This document shows, in pieces, positions 28,730-36,218 of a stretch of 64,000 nucleotides of DNA. A program made the translations under genes and the position numbers. Below the pieces are notes generated by a model that searched no databases, had not been told where the DNA came from, and worked only from the letters and a program-made list of their open reading frames with translations. How positions within the stretch are numbered: the first letter of the stretch is position 1; each line of letters begins with the position of its first letter. The DNA is from Streptomyces sp. NBC_01445. GTDB taxonomy: Bacteria > Actinomycetota > Actinomycetes > Streptomycetales > Streptomycetaceae. The stretch covers positions 5,501,001 through 5,565,000 of the forward strand of contig NZ_CP109485.1 in the NCBI RefSeq assembly GCF_035918235.1. The letters are read 5' to 3'.

Positions 28730-28804
28730 CGGTCCTGACGGGATTTGAACCCGCGGCCTCCACCTTGACAGGGTGGCGAGCACTCCAAACTGCTCCACAG
28801 GACC
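28730..28804 (-). tRNA. tRNA-Asp(GTC), copy 2
   Basis: Identical over its 75 nt to the tRNA-Asp at 23116-23190. It is the middle gene of the Glu-Asp-Phe operon. Confidence 0.97.
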
Positions 28805-28843
28805 AAGCTGTTGTGCGACACAAGTGTCGCACAGGATGTTGCG

Positions 28844-28916
28844 TGCCCCCAACGGGATTCGAACCCGTGCTACCGCCTTGAAAGGGCGGCGTCCTGGGCC
28901 ACTAGACGATGAGGGC
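28844..28916 (-). tRNA. tRNA-Glu(TTC)
   Basis: A 73-nt cloverleaf with acceptor GCCCTCA/TGGGGGC (one U-G pair), anticodon loop CTTTCAA (TTC) and T-loop TTCGAAT. It is first in the operon. Confidence 0.96.
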
Positions 28917-29092
28917 AAAACTACTGGCCTTGCTGCTTCTGCGTCTATCGCCCAGAAGAGGACGTGAGAAGCATGTGACTCCGCTTCCCCCAAGAGGTTC
29001 CGCTTCTTCCTCGACCTCTGGAGGTCTTGGAACGGTCAAGCCCTGACCGGCGCCCTTGGGCACGTCGCAGACTGTACTACGGCGTTTCGGTG

Positions 29093-30670
29093 TCAGCCAA
29101 ACCGAATAGGCGAGGGTGTGGGCGAGCCCGTGGGCGGCGTCGGCGAGGGGGTCGCGCCCGGCTGGTTCTCCTTGGGCAGATGGCGGCTGACCTGTGCCGT
29201 CGTCAGGCCGAGGCCGCCCAGTTCGATCTCGTCCCAGGCCTGCAGACGGCGCGTGTCGCGGTCCAGATAGAGGACCGACGCCTGCACCGGGTCGGGGGAG
29301 CCGTCGTCGACGGCGCGCAGACCGCTGCCGCCGGTCGAGCCCTCGATACGTAGCCGCGTGCCCAGCTTCATCACCTCGGTCGCTTCGTGGTGGATGTGGC
29401 CCGCGAGGACCAGCGGGACCGTGCCGTCCGTCTCGCGGGCGGCCACCGGGTTGTGGGCGATCGCGATGTCCACCGGCGTGCCCGCCTCCCGCTGGTCGCG
29501 CAGCGCGGAGGCGAGCCGGATGCCCGCCATGCGCTCCGCCGGGTCGCCCTGCGCCTTGACCGCGCGGTCCGGCGTGTACTGGGGGTCCCCGGTGCCGGCG
29601 AAGCGCAGCCCGGCGACGGTGACCGCCTTGCCGTTGTCGAGGACGCGGACGTTCCTGATGTGTGAGAGGTAGCGCTGGGTGGTCGCCGAGTCGTGGTTGC
29701 CGCGGACCCAGATGTACGGGGCGCCGAGGTCCTTGATCGGGTCGAGGAACGGGTTCTCGGCCGCCGAGCCGTGGTCCATCGTGTCGCCGGAGTCGACGAT
29801 CACCGAGATGTCGTACTGCTCGACGAGCGAGGAGATGATCTTCCAGCTGGCCGGGTTGAGGTGGATGTCCGAGACGTGCAGGACGCGGATCGTGGACGGG
29901 TCCGGCCGGTACGCGGGGAGCGTCGACGTCACGTCGTAGAGCTTGGTCACATTGGTCACCAGGCGCGCCAACTCCTTTTGGTAGACGTCGAATTCGGTGA
30001 CGATCGAGCGCGCGTTGCCGACGACCGAGGGGGCCGAGGAGAGCAGGCCCGAGAACTTCGGCTCCAGGACCGACTTGGGGTTCCAGGTCGCGTACGCCGC
30101 CCCTCCCGAGGCCGCCAGGAGGGCGAGTGCGAGGCCGCCGGCGCCGAGCGCGCGGCGGGGGCGGCGGTAGACGGCGAGGCCGAGCGCGGTGGCGCCGGAG
30201 ACGACGGCGACGCAGGAGCGCAGGGCGAGGTCGAGGGTGCCGTGCTCGACGTCGCGGGTGACCTCGTCCTGGAGGCCCGAGAGGCGCTCGGGGTGGTCGA
30301 CCAGGGCCTGGGAGCGGACCGGGTCGAGGCGGTCGACGTCCACGTCGAGGCGGATGGGGGCCGTGTGCGACTTGAGTTCCAGGGAGCCGAGCGGCGAGAC
30401 GTTGATCTTCGTGCCGCCGGTCAGGGACGGGCGCAGCGTCATCCGGGTGTCCATCGGGCCCACCGGGACGCGGACGTTCCCCACGACGAGCAGGCCGAGC
30501 CACGCGCCCATGAGGACGACGGCCGCGAGGCCCAGGGCGCGGAGGTACGGGCGGGGCTGGAGGGTGAGATCGCCGGTGGGGCGGGGGCGGCGGGCGCGAT
30601 GGTGGCGGCCTACCGCGGAGGGGATGTTCCGCAGGGCGGACAGGGCGGCGACAGCGGGGGCGCGGGCCAT
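29093..30670 (-). CDS. Membrane-anchored metallophosphoesterase
   Basis: About 525 residues from the ATG at 30670. Two hydrophobic helices lie near residues 48-66 and 150-200, and then a calcineurin-like phosphoesterase domain occupies the C-terminal half. All metal motifs are present: VSDIHL (D, H), DSGDTMDH (GD), GNHD, an AHNP histidine and GHIHHE (GHxH). Enzymes of this type cleave phosphodiesters or nucleotides outside the cell or at the membrane; the substrate is unknown. The tail is proline- and threonine-rich (GATPSPTPPTGSPTPSP). The longer open frame upstream is rejected because it overlaps the divergent zincin and lipoprotein genes. Confidence 0.88.
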   Translation of the reverse strand: MARAPAVAALSALRNIPSAVGRHHRARRPRPTGDLTLQPRPYLRALGLAAVVLMGAWLGLLVVGNVRVPVGPMDTRMTLRPSLTGGTKINVSPLGSLELKSHTAPIRLDVDVDRLDPVRSQALVDHPERLSGLQDEVTRDVEHGTLDLALRSCVAVVSGATALGLAVYRRPRRALGAGGLALALLAASGGAAYATWNPKSVLEPKFSGLLSSAPSVVGNARSIVTEFDVYQKELARLVTNVTKLYDVTSTLPAYRPDPSTIRVLHVSDIHLNPASWKIISSLVEQYDISVIVDSGDTMDHGSAAENPFLDPIKDLGAPYIWVRGNHDSATTQRYLSHIRNVRVLDNGKAVTVAGLRFAGTGDPQYTPDRAVKAQGDPAERMAGIRLASALRDQREAGTPVDIAIAHNPVAARETDGTVPLVLAGHIHHEATEVMKLGTRLRIEGSTGGSGLRAVDDGSPDPVQASVLYLDRDTRRLQAWDEIELGGLGLTTAQVSRHLPKENQPGATPSPTPPTGSPTPSPIRFG

Positions 30671-30707
30671 TGGTCCCGTATGCCCATACGGATGGTCCCG
30701 TATGCCC
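30671..30707. repeat. 15-bp direct repeat with inner palindrome
   Basis: TGGTCCCGTATGCCC occurs at 30671-30685 and again at 30693-30707, a 22-bp period (two helical turns). The first copy runs into a CCGTATG-CC-CATACGG palindrome (30676-30691). It lies between the divergent metallophosphoesterase and zincin genes and looks like an operator for a cooperatively binding regulator. Confidence 0.7.
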
Positions 30708-30733
30708 GGACGGACAGGTCGATCTGGGGGTGA

Positions 30734-31102
30734 GTGGCCGACAATGGCCGTGTGCTGGAGATGACGCGCGAGGAGTTCGAGGAACTGGTCGCCGAAGCCC
30801 TGGACCGGATTCCGCCGGAGCTGACGCGGCTCATGGACAACGTGGCGGTGTTCGTCGAGGACGAGCCCGCCGCCGGGGAACCTGAGTTGCTCGGCCTCTA
30901 CGAAGGGACGCCGCTGACGGACCGGGGTGAGTGGTACGCGGGCGTGCTGCCCGACCGCATCACCGTCTACCGGGGACCCACGCTGCGGATGTGCGAGTCC
31001 CGCGAAGACGTCGTCGCGGAGACGGAGATCACCGTGGTCCACGAGATCGCCCACCACTTCGGGATCGACGACGCGCGGCTGCACGCCCTCGGATACGGGT
31101 GA
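30734..31102 (+). CDS. Minimal MMP-like zincin (metallopeptidase family protein)
   Basis: A 122-residue zincin-like protein with the extended motif HEIAHHFGIDD. H103, E104, H107 and the downstream D113 fit the HExxHxxGxxD pattern of this family. The N-terminal half (MTREEFEELVAEALDRIPPEL) is the conserved helical part. The family is common in actinomycetes, and proteolytic activity is not well established. The start is uncertain: the GTG at 30734 has GGGGGTGA upstream, and a GTG at 30752 is possible. There is no signal peptide, so it acts in the cytoplasm. Confidence 0.88.
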   Translation: MADNGRVLEMTREEFEELVAEALDRIPPELTRLMDNVAVFVEDEPAAGEPELLGLYEGTPLTDRGEWYAGVLPDRITVYRGPTLRMCESREDVVAETEITVVHEIAHHFGIDDARLHALGYG

Positions 31103-31229
31103 CGGCCGGGCCGTGAGCGGGCGTGTCCTCTTGCGGGGGACGGGAGTTGGGAACGGTGACGCCGGTTCTTTTCGGCGGTTCCCGTATCGCTTCAGCTCCA
31201 GCTTTTCAGCGCCCCGGAGGTGCTCGCCC

Positions 31230-31748
31230 GTGCGCCAGCTGTCCGTACCCCCTCGTCTGGTCCGACTGGCCGCGGCGGTGGTGGCCGTCACGGCGGCGAC
31301 CACCGGCTGCATGAGCGTCGCCCACGAGGGGGGCGGGACCGCCCCGTCGCACTCGGCGGGGCGGCACGGCGGGCGGGCGGCGCCGGACGGCGGGGCGGTG
31401 GTCCCCGGGGGCGGCGAGGAGCAGGCCGGGGGCCGGGAAGGCGCGAAGGGGTCGTCGTCGCCGAGCGGCACCGCGTCCGACGCGGCCTCGCGCGCCGCCT
31501 CGCCCTCCGCGAGTCCCTCCAACGGCGCAACGGGTCCGGTGAAGCCCTCGGCGAGCGGGCGGACCACGCCACCGTCCCGGCCGACCCCGACGCGCACCGT
31601 GCCGGACACGCCCACGCCGCCCCCGGACACCCCCACGCCGACGCCGGACCCGACCACCGCGGAGCCCTCGTCGTCGGCGCACGAACAGGCGTCGGCCCGG
31701 GTGCAGGTCGACCGGGAGCCGGCGCCGCGGGCGGGGATGCCTGCGTAG
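31230..31748 (+). CDS. Putative lipoprotein with Pro/Ser/Thr-rich tail
   Basis: About 172 residues from the GTG at 31230, with CGGAGG nine bases upstream. The signal peptide (RLVRLAAAVVAVTAATTGC) ends in a lipobox with cysteine 27. The remainder is low complexity: Gly/His/Ala-rich, then TPTPPPDTPTPTPDP-like repeats. It is probably a flexible, possibly glycosylated surface tether. No domain is recognised. Codon bias supports coding in this frame, but the low complexity leaves some doubt. Confidence 0.65.
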   Translation: MRQLSVPPRLVRLAAAVVAVTAATTGCMSVAHEGGGTAPSHSAGRHGGRAAPDGGAVVPGGGEEQAGGREGAKGSSSPSGTASDAASRAASPSASPSNGATGPVKPSASGRTTPPSRPTPTRTVPDTPTPPPDTPTPTPDPTTAEPSSSAHEQASARVQVDREPAPRAGMPA

Positions 31749-31795
31749 GACTCTTGCCCAGGGGTCGGGTGTGAGCGGGGTCTCAGGGGATCGGT

Positions 31796-31825
31796 TTGCG
31801 CGAGGGGGTGGTGGGTGACTATGGT
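31796..31825 (+). promoter_or_regulatory. Candidate promoter of the DEAD-box helicase gene
   Basis: TTGCGC, an 18-base spacer and TATGGT. It would give a leader of about 150 nt before the helicase start, unusually long for this genus. Confidence 0.5.
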
Positions 31826-31982
31826 GGTAGATCGTTTGATCCCATTTGCCCGGCGCCGTTAAGAGAGCGCCGCGTGGCGCGTTCTCTCCCCAGCCGTGGC
31901 TGGACCGCATTGAGGCGGTCGATTGCGAAATTCACGGAGTTGACGGGCGCGTGCCGAGACTCCGGAAGGTTTCGCATTTCGC

Positions 31983-34235
31983 ATGTCCATTTCCAGTTCT
32001 GACCACACCGTCATGCCCGAGAACGACGAGGCCGTGCAGGTTCTCGCCGTCGACGAGGACGTGACTGCCGTTGCCGTCGGAGAGGTCGCTGACAGCGCCT
32101 CCGCCGAGGTCGACACCGACACCCCCGCCGAGCCCACCCTGACCTTCGGCGACCTCGGTCTGCCCGAGGGCATCGTCCGCAAGCTCGCGCAGAACGGCGT
32201 GACCGCGCCGTTCCCGATCCAGGCCGCGACCATCCCGGACGCCCTGGCCGGCAAGGACATCCTCGGCCGTGGCCGCACCGGCTCCGGCAAGACCCTCTCC
32301 TTCGGTCTGCCGACCCTGGCGCGTCTCGCCGGCGGTCACACTGAGAAGAAGAAGCCCCGCGCGGTCATCCTGACCCCGACCCGCGAGCTGGCGATGCAGG
32401 TCGCCGACGCCCTCCAGCCCTACGGCGACGTCCTCGGCCTGAAGATGAAGGTCGTCTGCGGCGGTACGTCCATGGGCAACCAGATCTACGCCCTCGAGCG
32501 CGGCGTCGACGTCCTCGTCGCCACCCCGGGCCGTCTGCGCGACATCATCAACCGTGGCGCCTGCTCGCTCGAGAACGTCGAGATCGCCGTTCTCGACGAG
32601 GCCGACCAGATGTCCGACCTGGGCTTCCTGCCCGAGGTCACCGAGCTGCTCGACCAGGTCCCGGCCGACGGCCAGCGCATGCTGTTCTCGGCCACGATGG
32701 AGAACGAGATCTCCACGCTGGTCAAGCGCTACCTGACCAACCCGGTCACGCACGAGGTCGACGCCGCCCAGGGCGCCGTCACGACCATGACCCACCACAT
32801 CCTGATCGTGAAGCCCAAGGACAAGGCGCCGGTCACCGCCGCGATCGCCTCCCGCAAGGGCCGCACGATCATCTTCGTCCGCACCCAGCTGGGCGCCGAC
32901 CGCATCGCCGAGCAGCTCCAGGACGCCGGCGTGAAGGCCGACGCGCTGCACGGCGGCATGACGCAGGGTTCTCGTACCCGCGTCCTCGCCGACTTCAAGG
33001 ACGGCTACGTCAACACGCTCGTCGCCACCGACGTCGCCGCCCGCGGTATCCACGTCGACGGCATCGACCTGGTCCTGAACGTGGACCCGGCCGGTGACCA
33101 CAAGGACTACCTGCACCGCTCGGGCCGTACCGCGCGTGCCGGCAAGTCCGGTGTCGTCGTCTCCCTGTCGCTGCCGCACCAGCGCCGCCAGATCTTCCGC
33201 CTCATGGAGGACGCGGGCGTCGACGCCTCGCGCCACATCATCCAGGGCGGTGCCGCCTTCGACCCGGAGGTCGCCGAGATCACCGGCGCCCGGTCCATGA
33301 CCGAGGTCCAGGCCGAGTCCGCGGGCAACGCCGCGCAGCAGGCCGAGCGTGAGGTCACCTCCCTCACCAAGGAGCTGGAGCGGGCCACGCGTCGCGCCGG
33401 CGAGCTGCGCGAGGAGGCCGACCGCCTCACCGCGCGTGCCGCCCGTGAGCGCGGCGAGGACGCCGAGGGTGTCGCCGCCGCCGTCGCCGCCGCTGCCGAG
33501 AAGACCGCCGAGGCGTCCGTCCCGGAGCAGGCTGCCGCGCCGGCCGAGCGCCAGGAGCGTTCGTCCTCGTACGAGCAGCGTCCGCAGCGCCGTGACGAGC
33601 GGGGCAACTACGAGAAGCGCGACCGTCGCGACGACCGTCCGTCGGGCGGCTTCAACCGTGACCGTCGTGACAACGACCGTGGTGGCTTCCGTCGCGACGA
33701 CCGTCCCTCCGGTGGCGGCTTCAACCGTGACCGTCGTGACAACGACCGTGGTGGCTTCCGTCGCGACGACCGTCCCTCCGGTGGCGGCTTCAACCGTGAC
33801 CGCCGTGACGACAACCGTGGCGGCTTCGACCGCGACCGTCGTGACGACCGCGGTGGCCGTTCCTTCGAGCGTCGTGACAACGACCGTCCGTCCGGCGGCT
33901 TCCGCCGTGACAACGACCGTCCGTCCGGCGGCTTCAACCGTGACCGTCGCGACGACCGTCCCTCCGGTGGCGGCTTCAACCGCGACCGTCGTGACGAGCG
34001 CCCCTCGGGCGGCGGCTTCCGCCGTGACGACCGCCCCTCCGGCGGCCACCGCGGCAGCGACCGTCCGTTCAACCGTGACCGTCGCGACGACCGTCCCGCC
34101 GGCGGCGGCTTCCGCTCCGGTGGTCACGACCGTCCGTACGGCCGCCGCGACGACCACCGCGGTGCGGGCTCCGGCTCGACCGGTGGTTCCTCGTTCCGCC
34201 GCGACGAGAAGCCGCGCTGGAAGCGCAACGGCTGA
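31983..34235 (+). CDS. DEAD-box RNA helicase with RGG-like C-terminal repeats
   Basis: A 750-residue helicase. An acidic N-terminus of about 50 residues precedes the Q-motif (FPIQ, Q80). Walker A is GRGRTGSGKT at 95-104, DEAD is at 205-208, SAT is at 236-238 and HRSGRTARAGKSG carries motif VI. A coiled-coil, alanine-rich linker follows after about residue 440. From about residue 535 to the end the protein is an arginine, aspartate and glycine-rich tail of repeats such as FNRDRRDNDRGGF and RRDDRPSGGG. Such tails bind RNA and promote condensates. The family (CsdA/RhlE-like) unwinds structured RNA in ribosome assembly and cold adaptation. The long leader suggests post-transcriptional control. 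A strong terminator follows. Confidence 0.95.
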   Translation: MSISSSDHTVMPENDEAVQVLAVDEDVTAVAVGEVADSASAEVDTDTPAEPTLTFGDLGLPEGIVRKLAQNGVTAPFPIQAATIPDALAGKDILGRGRTGSGKTLSFGLPTLARLAGGHTEKKKPRAVILTPTRELAMQVADALQPYGDVLGLKMKVVCGGTSMGNQIYALERGVDVLVATPGRLRDIINRGACSLENVEIAVLDEADQMSDLGFLPEVTELLDQVPADGQRMLFSATMENEISTLVKRYLTNPVTHEVDAAQGAVTTMTHHILIVKPKDKAPVTAAIASRKGRTIIFVRTQLGADRIAEQLQDAGVKADALHGGMTQGSRTRVLADFKDGYVNTLVATDVAARGIHVDGIDLVLNVDPAGDHKDYLHRSGRTARAGKSGVVVSLSLPHQRRQIFRLMEDAGVDASRHIIQGGAAFDPEVAEITGARSMTEVQAESAGNAAQQAEREVTSLTKELERATRRAGELREEADRLTARAARERGEDAEGVAAAVAAAAEKTAEASVPEQAAAPAERQERSSSYEQRPQRRDERGNYEKRDRRDDRPSGGFNRDRRDNDRGGFRRDDRPSGGGFNRDRRDNDRGGFRRDDRPSGGGFNRDRRDDNRGGFDRDRRDDRGGRSFERRDNDRPSGGFRRDNDRPSGGFNRDRRDDRPSGGGFNRDRRDERPSGGGFRRDDRPSGGHRGSDRPFNRDRRDDRPAGGGFRSGGHDRPYGRRDDHRGAGSGSTGGSSFRRDEKPRWKRNG
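33651..33788 (+). repeat. Two perfect 69-bp tandem repeats inside the helicase tail
   Basis: Each unit encodes 23 residues (FNRDRRDNDRGG then FRRDDRPSGGG). The copies are identical at the DNA level, and diverged copies continue to about 34130. This implies recent slippage or gene conversion, so tail length may vary between strains. Confidence 0.85.
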
Positions 34236-34274
34236 AACGGCTGAAGGCCGCGGTACCTGACGGCCTGACCTGAG

Positions 34275-34310
34275 AAGGGCCCGGGAGACGATCACGTCTC
34301 CCGGGCCCTT
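34275..34310 (+). terminator. Terminator of the DEAD-box helicase gene
   Basis: A perfect 16-bp stem (AAGGGCCCGGGAGACG and complement) with loop ATCA is followed by a pyrimidine-rich CTTTCCTTTC tail. Confidence 0.9.
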
Positions 34311-34406
34311 CTTTCCTTTCGCGCTCCTGTACCGCCGTTCACCCGCGGGCATTTTTTGGCCAATGCCCGCGCATGCCCCGCCCCCGGTACGGGAATCGCT
34401 GGGGGC

Positions 34407-35951
34407 ATGACAAGTGACCCGACGACGCAGCAACCGCCGCCATCGACCGACGAGGAACGTCTCGCCCAGCTCGGCTACACGCAGGTCCTCGCCCGCAGGA
34501 TGTCGGCGTTCTCCAACTACGCCGTCTCCTTCACGATCATCTCGGTGCTCTCCGGGTGCCTGACGATGTATCTGTTCGGGATGAACACCGGCGGCCCCGC
34601 CCTGATCACCTGGGGGTGGGTCGGGGTCGGCCTCATGACGCTGTTCGTCGGGCTCGCGATGGCGGAGATCTGTTCCGCGTACCCGACCTCCGCCGGCCTC
34701 TACTTCTGGGCGCACCGGCTCGCACCCGCGCGGACGGCCGCCGCTTGGGCGTGGTTCACGGGCTGGTTCAACGTCCTCGGTCAGGTCGCGGTGACCGCCG
34801 GAATCGACTTCGGCGCCGCGTCCTTCCTCGGCGCGTATCTGAACCTCCAGTTCGACTTCGAGGTGACGCCGGGGCGGACGATCCTGCTGTTCGCGGCGAT
34901 CCTCGTGCTGCACGGACTCCTCAACACCTTCGGCGTGCGCATCGTCGGGCTGCTCAACAGCGTCAGCGTCTGGTGGCACGTCGTCGGCGTCGCCGTCATC
35001 GTCGGCGCCCTCGCCTTCGCGCCGGACAGCCACCAGTCCGCGTCCTTCGTCTTCACGAAGTTCGTCAACAACACCGGCTGGGGCAGCGGGTTCTACGTCG
35101 TCCTGATCGGACTGCTGATGGCCCAGTACACCTTCACCGGCTACGACGCCTCCGCGCACATGACCGAGGAGACCCACGACGCGTCCACCGCGGGGCCGAA
35201 GGGCATCGTGCGGTCCATCTGGACGTCCTGGATCGCCGGGTTCGTGCTGCTCCTCGGCTTCACCTTCGCCATCCAGTCGTACCAGGGCGCCCTCGGCTCG
35301 GCCACGGGCGCGCCGCCCGCGCAGATCCTGCTCGACGCGCTCGGGGCGACCGCCGGGAAGCTGCTGCTCCTCGTCGTCATCGGCGCGCAGCTCTTCTGCG
35401 GCATGGCCTCCGTCACCGCCAACAGCCGTATGATCTACGCCTTTTCGCGTGACGGCGCGCTGCCGTTCTCGCATGTCTGGCACACCGTCAGCCCGCGCAC
35501 CCGTACCCCCGTCGCCGCGGTGTGGCTGGCGGCGCTCGGCGCGCTCGTGCTCGGACTGCCGTACCTCATCAACGTCACGGCGTACGCGGCCGTGACCTCG
35601 ATCGCCGTCATCGGTCTCTACATCGCCTACGTCGTCCCGACCCTGCTGCGGCTGCGCAAGGGCGACGACTTCGAGCGCGGGCCCTGGCACCTGGGCAGGT
35701 GGTCGCGGCCGATCGGGATCGTGGCGGTGGTGTGGGTCGCCGTCATCACGGTCCTCTTCATGCTGCCGCAGGTCTCGCCGGTCACATGGGAGACGTTCAA
35801 CTACGCCCCGATCGCGGTCCTTGTGGTCCTCGGATTCGCGGGCGTGTGGTGGCTGGTGTCGGCCCGGCACTGGTTCCTCAACCCGGAGCACGCGCGGACC
35901 GTCGCGCGTGAGGCGGGGCGCGTGGGAGCGCCGGAACCGGTCGATCCGTGA
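34407..35951 (+). CDS. APC-superfamily amino acid/amine permease
   Basis: About 514 residues from the ATG at 34407, which has a G-rich region upstream. Twelve hydrophobic helices are visible. The first helix region reads YAVSFTIISVLSGCLTMYLFG. The unwound-helix region has SAYPTSAGLYFWAH, and TGYDASAHMTEET is typical of the GABA/amino-acid permease branch (BAT1/GabP-like). It imports amino acids or amines across the cytoplasmic membrane with protons; the substrate is not determined. No partner enzymes are adjacent. A tRNA-Lys follows after 120 bp. Confidence 0.9.
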   Translation: MTSDPTTQQPPPSTDEERLAQLGYTQVLARRMSAFSNYAVSFTIISVLSGCLTMYLFGMNTGGPALITWGWVGVGLMTLFVGLAMAEICSAYPTSAGLYFWAHRLAPARTAAAWAWFTGWFNVLGQVAVTAGIDFGAASFLGAYLNLQFDFEVTPGRTILLFAAILVLHGLLNTFGVRIVGLLNSVSVWWHVVGVAVIVGALAFAPDSHQSASFVFTKFVNNTGWGSGFYVVLIGLLMAQYTFTGYDASAHMTEETHDASTAGPKGIVRSIWTSWIAGFVLLLGFTFAIQSYQGALGSATGAPPAQILLDALGATAGKLLLLVVIGAQLFCGMASVTANSRMIYAFSRDGALPFSHVWHTVSPRTRTPVAAVWLAALGALVLGLPYLINVTAYAAVTSIAVIGLYIAYVVPTLLRLRKGDDFERGPWHLGRWSRPIGIVAVVWVAVITVLFMLPQVSPVTWETFNYAPIAVLVVLGFAGVWWLVSARHWFLNPEHARTVAREAGRVGAPEPVDP

Positions 35952-36072
35952 GCGGCGGGCGCCCCGCCCGGCCGCCCGTGTGACATCCGACAGGCCGCGG
36001 AGGCCGATACCCGATCGGCCTCCCGGCCCCGGCGGGCTATGCTCGGGGATGCGTCGGCGCGGGCCGGCGCGT

Positions 36073-36145
36073 GGACCCTTAGCTCAATTGGCAGAGCAGT
36101 GGACTTTTAATCCATTGGTTGTGGGTTCGAGTCCCACAGGGTCTA
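36073..36145 (+). tRNA. tRNA-Lys(TTT)
   Basis: A 73-nt cloverleaf with acceptor GGACCCT/AGGGTCT (one G-U pair), anticodon loop CTTTTAA (TTT) and T-arm GTGGG-TTCGAGT-CCCAC. It is the only plus-strand tRNA in the window. Confidence 0.95.
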
Positions 36146-36218
36146 CCGCGTGAACAGCGGCCCGGACGGCTTCGGCCGGCCGGGCCGCTGTGCTGTTCCC
36201 GCCGAACTCCGCCGGCCC

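Noticed and set aside
31821..31862. Thirteen-codon upstream ORF before the DEAD-box helicase
   Set aside because: Its ATG lies within the proposed -10 element, so it would not be transcribed from that promoter.
33600..34200. CRISPR-like repeats
   Set aside because: The repeats are in frame, encode an RGG-like tail and lack unique spacers of constant length.
31932..35891. Very long minus-strand open frame (over 1300 codons) across the helicase and permease region
   Set aside because: It is antisense to two well-supported genes, has no ribosome-binding site or domain, and arises from high-GC third positions.
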